DNA of 64,000 nucleotides from Suillus spraguei (lineage: Eukaryota; Basidiomycota; Agaricomycetes; Boletales; Suillaceae), in contig JABCPU010000010.1 in assembly GCA_016800925.1 (NCBI GenBank), forward strand, positions 248,001-312,000. The letters run 5' to 3'. Numbering within the stretch: position 1 is the first letter of the stretch; each line of letters opens with the position of its first letter. Under the pieces are notes generated by a model. That model was not told the DNA's origin, searched no databases, and was given only the letters and a program-made list of their open reading frames with translations. The position numbers were made by a program, and so were the translations under genes. Shown piece after piece: positions 1 to 10,934 of the stretch.

Positions 1-582
1 GTTGATCGATTCGGGCCCACAACTCTCTCATCAGACGCTTCAGTTAATCCCAGCTCCATGTCTGTACGCATCAAGGAGGTCATATGGACAACTCGATTCC
101 GGACGCATTCTGCCATCGCCGACAAGCTGTTCACTCGGCTTGGTGGAGACGAGCTCCAGGGTGCTACAGTAGCGGCTGATGACTCCACTACGAAACGCGG
201 TGGTATCATCCTTCTTGCTGGAGATGCGGCGCACATCCACTCTCCCGCTGGCGGCCAGGGCATGAACCTTGGCATTCGTGACGGAGTATTCCTCGGAGAT
301 GCTCTCATAAAGCATATAAATGCGGCTGCTTCGCAGCCCTCCAGCGTTGATGCTGATTATATTTTGCACGAATTTGCAGAAGAGAGGCACGGACGTGCTC
401 TAGAAGTGATAGCATTTTCTAAGGACATGCTTTCACTTGTGGGGATGCAAGATAAGAAGATATCGTGGTTGTTCCCGATCTCGGCTACTACTGTGCGAGA
501 CTGGGTGATGTGGCTTAGTGGAAAGCTTGGCTTCATGCGGGCAAGGATGGCGTGGGCGATGAGTGGACTGGGGAGAAGATGA
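1..582 (+). CDS. FAD-dependent aromatic-ring monooxygenase, C-terminal part
   Basis: The frame is open from the left window edge, so the start and the N-terminal FAD-binding fold lie outside. What remains is 193 codons ending at a TGA. It carries the second FAD motif of the PheA/TfdB-type flavin monooxygenases, GDAAHIHSPAGGQGMNLGIRD, where the Asp contacts the FAD ribityl chain. The upstream WTTRFRTHSAIAD segment is also typical. Such enzymes hydroxylate phenolic rings with NAD(P)H and O2 in the cytosol; the substrate cannot be read from this fragment. A broken paralogue with the same C-terminus lies at 5769-7177. Here the motif and the C-terminal tail are intact, so this copy is probably functional. 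The family call is firm; the exact reaction is inferred. Confidence 0.85.
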   Translation, partial: VDRFGPTTLSSDASVNPSSMSVRIKEVIWTTRFRTHSAIADKLFTRLGGDELQGATVAADDSTTKRGGIILLAGDAAHIHSPAGGQGMNLGIRDGVFLGDALIKHINAAASQPSSVDADYILHEFAEERHGRALEVIAFSKDMLSLVGMQDKKISWLFPISATTVRDWVMWLSGKLGFMRARMAWAMSGLGRR

Positions 583-894
583 TGGGTATTTCTTGTAGAT
601 GTGATTTAATCGTGTTCAAACCTTTTACGTTCACTTCTTCAATTTTTGATATGACTGAGGTCATTGGTCGAGTTTTCTACCCTCACTTCTCCATTGTTTG
701 ATATTGCGCTCAAGCATCCAGTTCACAGGGTCTTCATGTACTCTTATTATTCTTTTTGAAAGTGAATGAATAGTTGGACAAGTTCCGCAATTATGTGGAA
801 TAATCGTTTGTCGTAAATTGACAGAGTGAAGCGCAGAATCAGTCAAGCAAACCAATAATTAAAAGTATAAAAGTAACTTGCCCACGCACGCCTT

Positions 895-1276
895 CTAAAA
901 GGTAATTAAAACCATGTCGGGTCCTGCATCGGAGTCGGGTATGAGATTGGCGTAACATTGAGGACGAGGCGTGGTCCTGGCACAAACGTCTGCAGACTCT
1001 GCATGAGGTCCAAAACTTGACGAACACCCACAGGGAATGGAGCATAGGAACGAACCGTAGTCGTATGCAGAGATAGATCGGCATTTGAAGACAGATGACC
1101 GAGGTTAAAACAAGAAACGGAGTAAAGCTATGGCACCACGTGGAGAATTTGGGCGACAGAAGATAACTCCACTGTTCACTTTGATAATGCCATGAAGGAG
1201 TCCCCCTGTCGACCGTCTGAGTCGTTGCAATAGGTACTTCACAGCAATCCGCAAAGTACAGTGCGAGGCCTCCCAT
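895..1276 (-). pseudogene. Relic of a DUF6533-type membrane protein (C-terminal end)
   Basis: Read on the minus strand, LDLMQSLQTFVPGPRLVLNV matches the C-terminal signature of the basidiomycete DUF6533 family. The intact gene at 56909-58481 has VMQMSVLGPRLILSVREYH at this point. Directly after it the frame shifts, and a second frame gives IPDSDAGPDMV before a stop, corresponding to the family's VDSDAASGM segment. No upstream transmembrane exons could be assembled in the short space available. It is best read as a decayed fragment. Confidence 0.5.
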
Positions 1277-1443
1277 AAAGTTTGTAAGTACCCAGTCTAT
1301 AGATCACCGCGAGGAGTCGGAATTCTACCTGGTGGAGAACGATAACTTGAAGGTCTTGTGAACCTTACGCTTATATAAGCGTTTTACACCACGTTCACCA
1401 ACTCGAAGTCTTCGTCTTAGTTCCCAATCTCCGGTTCCAAACA

Positions 1444-1790
1444 ATGGCGACTCCACCTGCCCGTAAGGCCGTGTTAGATCTCTACGCTTCCACATTGCGG
1501 ACTGCGAAATCATTCAGTTCATATAACTTTCGGACCTACTTTGTTCGGAAGACGGAGGATACATTCCGTGGGATGCAAGTATGTTTTGACTTAATAATTT
1601 TATTAAACACGGTATCCTGATGTGACTAACTTAGGCAGAACAAGATCCCATCAAGCTTTCACAGACATACAGCGAGGCCGTGAAGGATCTTTCGGTATTA
1701 AGACGGTGTGCAGTCATGAATCAGCTGTATGGCGGTGAGCGGCTGGCAGTTGAAGAACAGAGTGACGTGCGCACCCGAGAAGATGCGTGA
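1444..1790 (+). CDS. ISD11: Mitochondrial LYR-family protein Isd11 (LYRM4)
   Basis: Exons 1444-1578 and 1635-1790 give 96 residues. The 56-bp intron starts GTATGT and has a CTAAC branch site four bases before its TTAG end. The N-terminus reads KAVLDLYASTLRTAKSFSSYNFR, the hallmark of Isd11, with the family's SSYNFR motif near residues 25-30. Isd11 binds and stabilises the cysteine desulfurase Nfs1 together with acyl carrier protein in the mitochondrial matrix, where Fe-S clusters are made. The usual LYR/LYK tripeptide is LYA here, so the basic third residue is missing. Length matches the family (about 90-100). It converges with RCF1 across about 270 bp. The assignment rests on motif and length. 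Confidence 0.85.
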
Positions 1791-2057
1791 GCTAGGGTAC
1801 TACTGGGTACTAGGCGTGGATGATGAAAGCATGATAGAGAACATGTTCGCCGCAGTGCACAGAATGGACAATGGCAGGAAGATGACATGTTCTTGAGGAT
1901 TAACATCGACTGTCACCTGGCCAATTCTCAACTACGTGCTGTTTTATGCAATGAGAATTTGTTCTGATTTGCTGACTACTGTATTACAATGCAATTGTAG
2001 AAGAGAGTGATATGTAGCTCAGATCGTTGTATTACGAGGGTTGCTTGGTGAAGTACT

Positions 2058-2677
2058 TCAGGAAGACGAAGATCCACCCCACGGCCACTTAAACCACCAC
2101 CAACCTGTGCCAGACCGTGACGAAGCACTCTGAGGCACCTGGCCTTGAACGGATGGCAGGGCTTTCGAGGTCGAGTCACCCTTGGCAATATTCGTATTCG
2201 AGTCCCTCCCTGACAAAGCACCTTCAGTCTCGTTCCACTGTCTCTCCGCAGCTTTTAGTCGGTCCTCAAATTCCTTTCGATCCCTACCAGCACGAGCTTC
2301 CCTATGTGCTTGTATCTCGTCCAGTTGCTTCGTCTGTTTTGTTTCTTCGCCGACAGTCGAACCCAGTGCGTAGGTTCCCGCACAGACAGCGGCAATAGTT
2401 GCCCCTTGAGCAATGACACGAACACGCAACCAATTGTTCAGAGATTGAGAATCGCCCCGTCTCATTTTGACGGTAGCCATGATCAATGCACCACATGTCA
2501 CAAGGGTACCTATAGCGCGAGTCGTCAGATTCTGACGACAAAGTAATTGAGAAATGTTGTAGCATGCGCACCAATAGGGACTAACGGTTGCTCCCTAAAT
2601 TTCCTCCAAGCCTTCTCCTGATAAGACTCTCCTGTGTGAAAGCTCGGGGTAGCCGGAACAGTGGGAGAGGTAGACAT
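2058..2677 (-). CDS. RCF1: Respiratory supercomplex factor 1, HIG1 domain
   Basis: Exons 2677-2572 and 2509-2058 give 185 residues. The phase-1 intron lies inside the codon for the Gly of EQPLVPIG. The HIG1 domain (about residues 20-85) has the family core: WRKFREQPLVPIGTLVT, a first membrane helix, then LNNWLRVRVIAQGATIAAV and a second helix. Rcf1 sits in the mitochondrial inner membrane and helps join complexes III and IV. A charged, probably coiled region of about 60 residues follows, then a Ser-rich tail ending WWWFKWPWGG. Fungal Rcf1 proteins commonly have such variable tails. The start ATG at 2677 is the only one giving the conserved N-terminus. Confidence 0.88.
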
Positions 2678-4632
2678 CCCGAATGGTTTGTGATATAAAT
2701 GGAAGAATAACTAGATATTATAAGCTAAAACAGTAAGCCTTGGATGGTGCAACACAGACGGTACAACCTTACGAAGTCAACGTTGCAAGTTGGCTGCACA
2801 ATGCAGATGTAGGTGCTGGCGGCCAGCTAGGTTGTCCCGAATTCCGATAGGAACTTTTCCGACCAATTAAATGGTCTCGTGACCGTTGACGCGCCTTGAA
2901 CGTGCCTTGAAGTCAAGTGAATCAATGATTCAATAAGCTTGAACTATCATGGTGGTCCATCTTGCAAGTTCCATTATTCGAGAATGCACTGAAAATTTTA
3001 GTGAGTGATTCCAGATCATTTGCTTTGTTGCAGATTAATCATTCATGCCTCCTCTCTGCTCGCGGCGGCTCGTCCCAGCGCTTCTCCCTTCTCGGACTTT
3101 GCCTTACTGTCTGATACCTCCGCCGTCGCCCCTCCAGTTCCTACAACCCCCCTGCATCTTCTTGCGCACCCTCCTTAATTTGTAGTGAGATGAAGTTTGT
3201 CAAACTATGTACCAGCTTTCTTGGATACAATGACTGGCTACAACATCGTGCCAAGTGGTGCGTGGCTTCCAGCGGAGAGTGTCATTTGTGTCGGTATGTA
3301 CATACTCTCGCTGGTTTCGTCACTAACATCATCCTTATTTGCAGACCTTCGAATAATTCATAATTTATTCATCATTTTCAATGCGGCAGCCATATCAAAA
3401 ATTATCAACTATAGTCATCGTATAACAGCCTCCATCAATCTCCCTTTGTGAAGACAATCGCTTATCTATTCCATACAGCGTTAGTCGTAGCACGGGGGAT
3501 ATGTGTGACACAGCGTGTCAACTCGGGTTATACCTTTTTTTCAAAAACAATTCAAATCTATTGTCCTTTGGGGTCGAAGACCCTATATCGGGCATAGTCC
3601 TATTCGAATGACTTACTCCTGTTATAAACACACTAATTTGTGAGCCATCAGGACCACACATCTGAACAACTTCTGGATATACTCACTGATTTTCTCCAGA
3701 CTTCAGAGAGCGCCAAACAAAGGAATCTGTCTCGGCACTGCAAATCCACGTCAGTGTAAGCAAAGTAATTATCTAAATACTTTTAATACCATGTTAGTTT
3801 ATTCTACTATTGAAATAGTCATTGCCAGTGAGACCAGATACGGGGCCCTTGGGGTTTTTTTACAATGCTACACGCGAAATTTAGCACCACGATACCAATC
3901 CGCGCATTTGTTAGTCAAGGTTTCGACCTACGGACTGATCGCTAGGAGCTAGGCTCGCGATAGTCGGTCTATTATGAGGCGAGCCGCAGCTAGAAACTCA
4001 AAAAGTTTGTGGTTGGTCGATTCTCCCCCTTTCGGTTTCATTTTATTTCATTTACTCAGAGACATACTTATCTATAGCTCGATCGCCTGAATCATCAATG
4101 AAATAGTAGATTGTGTAAATGAGTCAAGCTCGACGCGATAAGTGATGCGCCTTGCCCTTTAAGTGCTCCTGTGCTTTTGTGTAGCTTCGATCTGCTAATT
4201 TGTTTATTCATAAAAAATTCGAGAATTACAAGCACACCGTAAGGCTAGCGATCTCAACAAAAAAAAACGTGCGAACTCAGGATAAGGAATATCAATAGGA
4301 TGACAATAAAGCTTCGAAGATGGCTTGGACTGATCTCACGATAGGTTATCCCATCGACAGCTTAATGGCTGGAGGCAAGGACAATAGCTCAACGATGAGT
4401 CTCTAACTCGTACAATTGACAGCGTGGCCGTTCTTCAGCATTAACTCCAATGCCACATCTTCAGATGAGTTCTCCACCCTCGCTTCCGAGCCCCGATTTA
4501 AAGAGAGGAACAACCTGTGAAGCATCACCGTCAGTCCAAAGAGGAAAATAAAATAGTGCCCGCGAGTGAATGAGGGACCCGTAAGCTTGCTGTAATTCCA
4601 AAACAAGTTCGCGTTCTCCTCGGGGGTACGTC
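2678..4632. other. Gene-poor spacer upstream of RCF1
   Basis: No conserved gene was found. A short frame beginning at 3190 could splice across a GTATGT..TTTGCAG interval at about 3294-3344 to give a peptide of about 40 residues, but it resembles nothing recognised. A minus-strand frame at 4403-4693 begins inside the 78-bp repeat and is also unrecognised. Confidence 0.5.
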
Positions 4633-4710
4633 CATCAGGGAAACGTAATTCACTACACAGTGCTACGGAGTACTCCGAAGCACTCCGTAGCACAATCCAA
4701 CCCGCTGATG
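4633..4710 (+). repeat. 78-bp hairpin element, copy 1
   Basis: The unit begins CATCAG and ends CTGATG, a 6-bp terminal inverted repeat. Inside is a perfect 12-bp stem, GTGCTACGGAGT against ACTCCGTAGCAC, with a 10-base loop (4660-4693). A second copy at 5690-5767 has the same length and differs at one base. Both sides carry the dinucleotide TC, a possible 2-bp target duplication. It is a short non-autonomous mobile element or hairpin repeat of unknown class. Confidence 0.75.
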
Positions 4711-5689
4711 TCCGAATAGAAATAGTATGGAAATATGTGAGCTTTTAAGCTCCAAGTATCGGACCTTACCCAGAAATAGTACCCGACTCTAGATGCTCTG
4801 TCAGGAGCTATGCTGAGCCACTACATACATACTTTTAGGACCATGGAATAGGCGTTGCCATGGGGGTTTCAGGCTTCGAGCGCTACCGGTGAACTGCAGT
4901 TTGGAGACTGGGAGCTCCGGGTCACGTTAACGTTAATGCAGTAGTAACCTACGAGTACTTACGAACACGCAAATTCGCTGTGCCGTAGAGGAAAGGTGCG
5001 TCGATGGGGTTCAATCATCGGACTCGAATTTCCTAAGGACGCCTATCGTGATGCTGTACAACTTTCTGAATTTAGACTGCTGGCGTGGAAGGAGATATCG
5101 CTAGCAATGCGACTAACATGCGAACAAAAATATACATGCTACAATATTAATGCTGAGCGCTTCGGCGCTGATGCGGCCTCGACTGATCGGAATCCGGGAC
5201 GCTTGGGTGTGATATGTCACGCTTGATGGCTCAGAACTACTTAGCCTTACATCCAGAAAGCCGTTGTATAAAATTAAGCCAGAGTCGTACAAGTTTAACA
5301 AACTGCATATATTATTGTGTTGTTTGCGATGTCATGTCATCGCGCTCCATCAAGATAGATCTTCCTTCGCAGAGTGGCTACATATACTTACTTGGAGTAT
5401 ATATCAAATGATACGCGGAAGAAATGGTAAGGAATGGTCTGCCCTATATCAGGGTCCGCCCACTGGAGAAGGCATTGCCAAAACGTATTCCTGATATGCA
5501 GCTGGAGCATCATGGCCCAATCACAGACTCGCGGTTCATTCCTGCTTTCCGGAATCCACATCACTGGCAGGATCCATTGAATGTGTGGAAATTGTATGAC
5601 GTTGCAACTTGCAAGCGGCCTCATCAATACTGGGGCAAGAGCCATCTGAAGGAGGACTTACTTTCATTGTGACTTTATCCTCAAGACAA
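4711..5689. other. 979-bp spacer between the two hairpin elements
   Basis: Only short unrelated frames are visible on either strand and no family was recognised. The interval could be unrelated host DNA, or the body of a composite element bounded by the two 78-bp repeats. Confidence 0.4.
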
Positions 5690-5767
5690 CATCAGGGAAA
5701 CGTAATTCACTACAGAGTGCTACGGAGTACTCCGAAGCACTCCGTAGCACAATCCAACCCGCTGATG
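5690..5767 (+). repeat. 78-bp hairpin element, copy 2
   Basis: This copy is identical to the one at 4633-4710 except for one base (G for C in the left arm). The 12-bp hairpin spans 5717-5750. The flanking dinucleotide is AA on both sides, different from the TC around copy 1, as expected for two separate insertions. Its right end lies one base before the start codon of the monooxygenase pseudogene. Confidence 0.75.
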
Positions 5768-5768
5768 A

Positions 5769-7177
5769 ATGTCTCTACCTGAGAACATAACGGTGCTTAT
5801 CGTCAGCGCAGGGCCCGCTGGTCTCACAGCTGCTCTGTCTCTCGCCTACCACAAGTGTCATGACCTCGTTATTGTCGATGCCACAATCGAAGGACAAAAC
5901 ACATCACGGGCATATTCAATAGACTTTGCAACCGTCGAGGTACGCTGACGCGTGAGCATTCATATGAAAGCGAACTGATGACCTTATTTATGATCATAGG
6001 CATTAGGTAGCATTGACGCAGCAGACAGCTTACTTTCTCAAGCCATCAAGGCGAAGAGTATCAGAATCGCATCCAGATCTTTGAAACCAAATTTGATCCT
6101 CTAAAAAATATTTCGCCCACCTGACCCACTCATTACCCCTCAAAATGTGACGGAGTTTGTGCTTGGGCAGAAGCTGCGGAGCCTTGGGGTTCAAGTGCAG
6201 CGTCCGCACAGGATGATTGGAATGAAACAGAACGAGAAGGATCCTCGCATTACCGACGTCTCCTTTGAGGATAGTCGAGTAATCAGAGCTAGATATATCA
6301 TCGGTGCAGATGGCGCCCGTTCAGTCGTGAGATCTCAGTCCCTGCTAATTTAGCTTTGTAAAATGTCTGATGAACAATCTTCAGATTCGCACCATTGCTG
6401 GAATTGGTTCTCTGACCCAGAAGGCCCGAATCTAGTCAGTCACGTATTCTCGCAAATGGTTGCTGCAAATGTTACATTCAGGCCCGAACCTACCGGTCCA
6501 CTAGCCGTCGAGGGCCACCTCAATGATACGGTTTCCTGGAACAGCTTCTTCATGCTTATACCATTGGAAAGCCATCACAAAATCTGTCTTCCGCGTAAGT
6601 TGCGCAATACCGGTGAAGAACGGAGAGCCATCCCATGCGCCGCCGAAGGAGTACATTCAAGACATGATCGACACATACTGTCCAGCATGTATAACGTCAG
6701 ATTCCTCTCTTAACCGGGCACCCGTTAAGATCGACCAGTTGGTCTGGTCCACACGTTTCAGAACCAATTCAGCGATCGCTAATCACACCTTCACGCGTCT
6801 TGGCGCTGTTATTTCCCTAGTCGGTGACGCAGCCCATGTACATTCACCTGCGGGCGGTCAGGGGGCTATCAGAGACGCGGTCTTCCTTGCAGAGACTGTC
6901 ACAAAGCACATTCAGCCCTCTGCATAAGACCCCGATGTGGATAACACCATTTTGCAGGAAATTGTGGAAGCGCATCACACGCGAGCGCTAGAAACTATCA
7001 GCTTCACCAAGGAACTTTTGAAACTCGCAAGCCTTGGGTACGATCCATATGCTTGGTGGATGCCGTGACCCGTCCAGTTGGGCCTTAGAGCACGATCTGA
7101 CGCTAAGGATATTGGGCAGATTTGATTTCGTGCAGTTGAAGGTTGCGTGGGGAGTGAGTGGGCATGGACGACGTTGA
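5769..7177 (+). pseudogene. Decayed FAD-dependent aromatic-ring monooxygenase
   Basis: The full length of a flavin monooxygenase is traceable but broken. It starts MSLPENITVLIVSAGPAGLT, where the first Gly of the dinucleotide-binding GxGxxG is Ser. Stops or frame breaks follow near 6100 and 6352. GADGARSVVR (the DG motif) is kept, and a likely intron sits near 6595. In the second FAD motif the segment after GGQG lacks the MNLG seen in the paralogue at 1-582. A stop lies near 6925, and the tail VAWGVSGHGRR aligns with that paralogue's MAWAMSGLGRR. The coding region was therefore once complete. A hairpin element sits immediately upstream and has probably separated it from its promoter. Confidence 0.8.
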
Positions 7178-8276
7178 TCAGGTATTTTAGACGACTTCTT
7201 CATCTATTCTGTATAAATATACTTACGAGCCAATCCCATGTTTTTTAAGCCCAGAGTGGCGCCGCACTGGCAGTGACTTGTACCGCTGGAGGAGGGATCA
7301 GCGATGATCCACCGACCACGTCGTGTACCTGTGAACTATCATCAGCTAAGGGATGGTCGTTGATTTTTAAACCAGGACACCAACATAATATATGATCTGA
7401 GTCCGAGTGTATCAGAAAAACCACAATAGATCTTTGTCTTCTGCAGTTGCAACTACGACCGAGTCCCCCCGAGTATGGAGCTGGGGGACTCCGGTTGCCC
7501 TAAACACGAGACCTCCCATCTGAGCAAGGTTTAGATTGTGGCAGGGCGCGATCTTTAAGAAGCGGGAGGCAGTAATTCGACAGCAACGGGCGTCCTTCAC
7601 ATCGCGGCTGTCAACGGACGAGTATATGTCCCGCGACAGGAAGCTGATGTCGAACATACAAGTGCATTGACAACTCGCACAGCTGCACAGCTGCATGGTG
7701 GTGAGCATGTGATGATATCAGGTATGATGGCATGAGTATGTTGCGCCCCACCATGAGGTTGTCAATATTAATTGCGACCGAGTGTGTATTATCCGTTGTG
7801 GTCGGGGTTTGTAGGGGTTTGTTTACTTTCTGCGCTTATTCAGTGTGGACATGCATGTTACGATCTGGACTGCTAGGGAAAACCCGTAGCCCATTTGTAG
7901 CTGGTTTATCGTTCTTGAATCAAACCAGATCACTGCGTCCCATAGGTTGAGGACAAGTTGGAGTTTGAATGTGGGGAAATTTTTGTTTGAAAACGGTGAA
8001 TCGGTGATGGGCGCCCACGCCGCTGTGACGATATCGATTATTATATATATATGCCGGCCTGCATCAATTCAGGATACTTATCTCAAGTTTCGAACTCAAG
8101 ATTTGAACTGGTCCACTCGCAGCATCCAAAAATATAAGAATATCACTTGACTAACATATGCTGCCCATCGTGATACATTTTAATTGGTTCTGAATGACGA
8201 TAATAACATAATGCGGATAAGATGCGCGAAATATTATTCGACAAATCAGCCATGGACAACAATCAATGATTCCGAT
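7178..8276. other. Spacer between dead monooxygenase and TPR gene
   Basis: A minus-strand frame of 98 codons at 7412-7708 is the longest here. It contains several Cys residues but matches no family known to me, so it is not called as a gene. Nothing else is seen. Confidence 0.4.
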
Positions 8277-9875
8277 CTAGAGCTTTGATTTCTTCTCCGT
8301 TTGCTTCCGCGTTGCTTCGCGTACACGAACATAGTTATTCCAAAGTACCTTCCATTCTGATTCTGGTGTACCTTCTCCGGGCTCGCCAATGCCGCCAGAA
8401 CGATCTGCTGCAACGCCTGCCCACCCCAGAGCGCGCTCGTAACACTCAAGGGCGCGTTCCGTCCCATCTTTCTCGCCTTCTCTTAATATACCCATGAGAT
8501 TCCAGGCTTCTGCAGCCGTCCGGCGCGCATCACGGAGGAGGCTTTTAGCTATTTTTCGCATTGGATTGGATTTCATATACACGGGAACTAAGGATGCTTC
8601 CGAGGCGGGCGGATGGGGAATTGCCGACCCTGGCGCATCAGGATGGGTGAATGGGAGACCGGCGAGGGCGAGAGCAACTCGCTCGGATGATTCTGCAGCG
8701 CGCGCGAGCCATTGTATGGACTGTTCAGGTGCCGTGCGGAGAGCATAGAGAACTTCCGCGAGATGAATGGAAAGCAGAGACGATCGGTGAAGTAGAAATA
8801 GTGAATGCAGTGCCTGTGGCGGAGATACTGTTGAAATCTTGGAAGGAGACGGAATCGAGCGTAGGAGATCAAGTCCGGACTCCTGTACATGCTGAGCTTG
8901 CTTAAGGTGACCAGAGGTAGAATAGTAGGCGGAAAGTGATATCAACGTGGAGGCAAGCGTGCGTTGTGCACACGGAGATGAAGGAATGGTCCGACTTAAT
9001 TCAGGAGTCAAAGGATTTACTTGCTGAGTACCCTGTGTGAGGCTGATGGTCCGCGCCCACCAAGCAAGCGCGTCCTCAAAGTCCCCGAGACGATAGTCAA
9101 GGTCTCCCAGTTTTAGTGCAACTCGCGCAGCATCTGTACCTTTGGCGGGCAGTCCAGACCACACTCGCTCATACAAGGAACGGGCCTGTAAAAGTGCATC
9201 CCTCGTCCCCATATGCTCGAGAATAGAAGCGTGGCGGGCGAGTAGCTCACCCATAGTTTGTGGGCGTAACTTTCCGGATGACACTTTGCCTTCGGAAATG
9301 CTGATAGCAAGAGCCATAAAATTTTGGGCGGCCTCCAGGCGAGCCTCTATAATGTTGAGACTACCTGTGTCCTGGGATCCTCGTCCCGAAAAAGTGTTTG
9401 AGCGGCTGATGGTCGCTCCTGAGCCCGTTCCCCAGTTTTCGGCGATCCATGCACTACGAATGGCATGCCTGCCTTTGAATCCAAGTGCTGTGTCTGTCCC
9501 ACCATTATCCCCGCCCGACCACTTCTCAGCCTCATGATCCCACTCCCACCTGCGTACTTCGCTATCTTGATCGCATGCGAGTTCGACGTTCTCTACCCAC
9601 ATGTGTAAACCCTCGAATACTGTCCAGCCGGTGATCCCGAGTGCCAAAACACCCACGAGCGAAAATTTTGCCAGTCGCTTGAAAAAGTCGAGGGTGAACA
9701 ATGTCGATTGGGTGAAGGGATCCTCGATAAGCATGGGTTGACTTGCAGCTGCCTCTTTTCGCCATGAGGTGGGCTGATTGCTCGTACTCTGTGATTCGAG
9801 GCGACGATGTCTGGGTATTATGGGTGCATATATACGCAGCGGGCGAGTAGGCAAGTTTGTTAGTGCTCTGAGCAT
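8277..9875 (-). CDS. Mitochondrial membrane-anchored TPR protein, Mgr3-like candidate
   Basis: An uninterrupted 532-codon frame. The first 30 residues (MLRALTNLPTRPLRIYAP...) are rich in Arg and lack acidic residues, as expected of a mitochondrial presequence. One membrane helix follows at about 70-93 (FSLVGVLALGITGWTVFEGL). The rest is helical with TPR-like repeats, including ARVALKLGDLDYRLGDFEDA and a C-terminal GTERALECYERALGWAG. This layout of presequence, single helix and TPR domain matches fungal Mgr3, an adaptor of the i-AAA protease Yme1 in the inner membrane. A YME1 gene lies 11 kb away. Other mitochondrial TPR proteins share the layout, so the Mgr3 link is inference. The lack of introns is unusual among its neighbours. 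Confidence 0.7.
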   Translation of the reverse strand: MLRALTNLPTRPLRIYAPIIPRHRRLESQSTSNQPTSWRKEAAASQPMLIEDPFTQSTLFTLDFFKRLAKFSLVGVLALGITGWTVFEGLHMWVENVELACDQDSEVRRWEWDHEAEKWSGGDNGGTDTALGFKGRHAIRSAWIAENWGTGSGATISRSNTFSGRGSQDTGSLNIIEARLEAAQNFMALAISISEGKVSSGKLRPQTMGELLARHASILEHMGTRDALLQARSLYERVWSGLPAKGTDAARVALKLGDLDYRLGDFEDALAWWARTISLTQGTQQVNPLTPELSRTIPSSPCAQRTLASTLISLSAYYSTSGHLKQAQHVQESGLDLLRSIPSPSKISTVSPPQALHSLFLLHRSSLLSIHLAEVLYALRTAPEQSIQWLARAAESSERVALALAGLPFTHPDAPGSAIPHPPASEASLVPVYMKSNPMRKIAKSLLRDARRTAAEAWNLMGILREGEKDGTERALECYERALGWAGVAADRSGGIGEPGEGTPESEWKVLWNNYVRVREATRKQTEKKSKL

Positions 9876-10934
9876 TGGAAATGTTGCACTGAAGTTTCAA
9901 GCTTCAAGCTTGAAAAATTGAATTTGATGGACAGTAAGATGATTGCGAGAACTTCGTGTCAGATGACTAGTATCTTGACGAGAGATTGACGCTTGACTCT
10001 CAGGGTTATCAGTGCAGGAAGCTGGAAGCTATGACCACATGAGCGATGAGCATTCAGGGATACTTCCAAAACACTGACCCAGCACTAATTTCCTAATTCA
10101 GACAATCAGTTCTCCGTTATGGAAGTCTCGGCAGATTTCGGATGGACACCGAGCTCGCGTGTCGCTCACGTGGCCTCGCTTAACGGATGAAGCGCTCCGC
10201 GGCACAGCAGCGCCAGGAACTGGCAAGGACAAGCAAAGCTCCCGTTGAAGGTGGCGGGTTTTACCACGTCAGCTGGCCCTACTGCTAATTATTGAATTTT
10301 ACTGTGCCTTGGCTGTGCTCCTGTCGTGTATGTAGCATCGCCAATGCTTGCCTGCAGGGAAACGTGTGTCAGTGGGACTACAGCATGTGGGTTTTACTTA
10401 GGGCGTTGACGACAAATATCCGTACACGACTCGGATCGCCGCAGGGCGAGACCTGTCCTGTTGGGGTACGTGACTGCGTTCTGCTGGCAACAGGCTTGTG
10501 AACGAATTGTGTGTGAATACGCCAAGGTCCTTCAACAAAGGCTTTGATCGGTGTCATCGGACCTTTTGCCAGCTTCCAGTAATATGCCCCCGTCGCTCTC
10601 GCCACTAGTCTCCGTTCGTGTACAGTAAGGAGGTCGTCTTAGTGTTCTCAGCACGAATCGATAAACTTATAAATCTACGGCAGCCGGTGGTTTTTTACAA
10701 CACGCGGAATCGATACAATCTCATTTGGAATTGAACACCGGGTATTATTGACGCCTGGCTCGATTCGAGTCACATTGATGCTTCTCGCCTCTAAGCGGTG
10801 CGTCTTCCCCTCCAGGCACGCACACAAGCTTCACCTTTAGGGTCCACCCTATATAGTTTCAAGATGTAGACATCATTTTCGTTTCTCGCCTCTCCCTTGC
10901 CACTAGGCTACCTCTGGTGTGAATAGGCACTACC
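9876..10934. other. Shared upstream region of TPR gene and GH5-like gene
   Basis: The two flanking genes diverge from this 1.06-kb interval, so both promoters must lie in it. No conserved coding frame was found. A TATATA-like stretch lies about 80 bases before the GH5-like start. Confidence 0.4.

Noticed and set aside
3190..3360. Short spliced frame beginning MKFVKLCTSFLGYNDW
   Set aside because: It gives only about 40 residues, matches nothing known and has competing frames.
4403..4693. Minus-strand frame of 96 codons as a membrane protein gene
   Set aside because: Its first codons lie in the 78-bp hairpin element, no family or splice context supports it, and the frame is short enough for chance.
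7412..7708. 98-codon Cys-containing frame
   Set aside because: No conserved motif, no neighbours and no splicing context; kept only as a note in the spacer entry.
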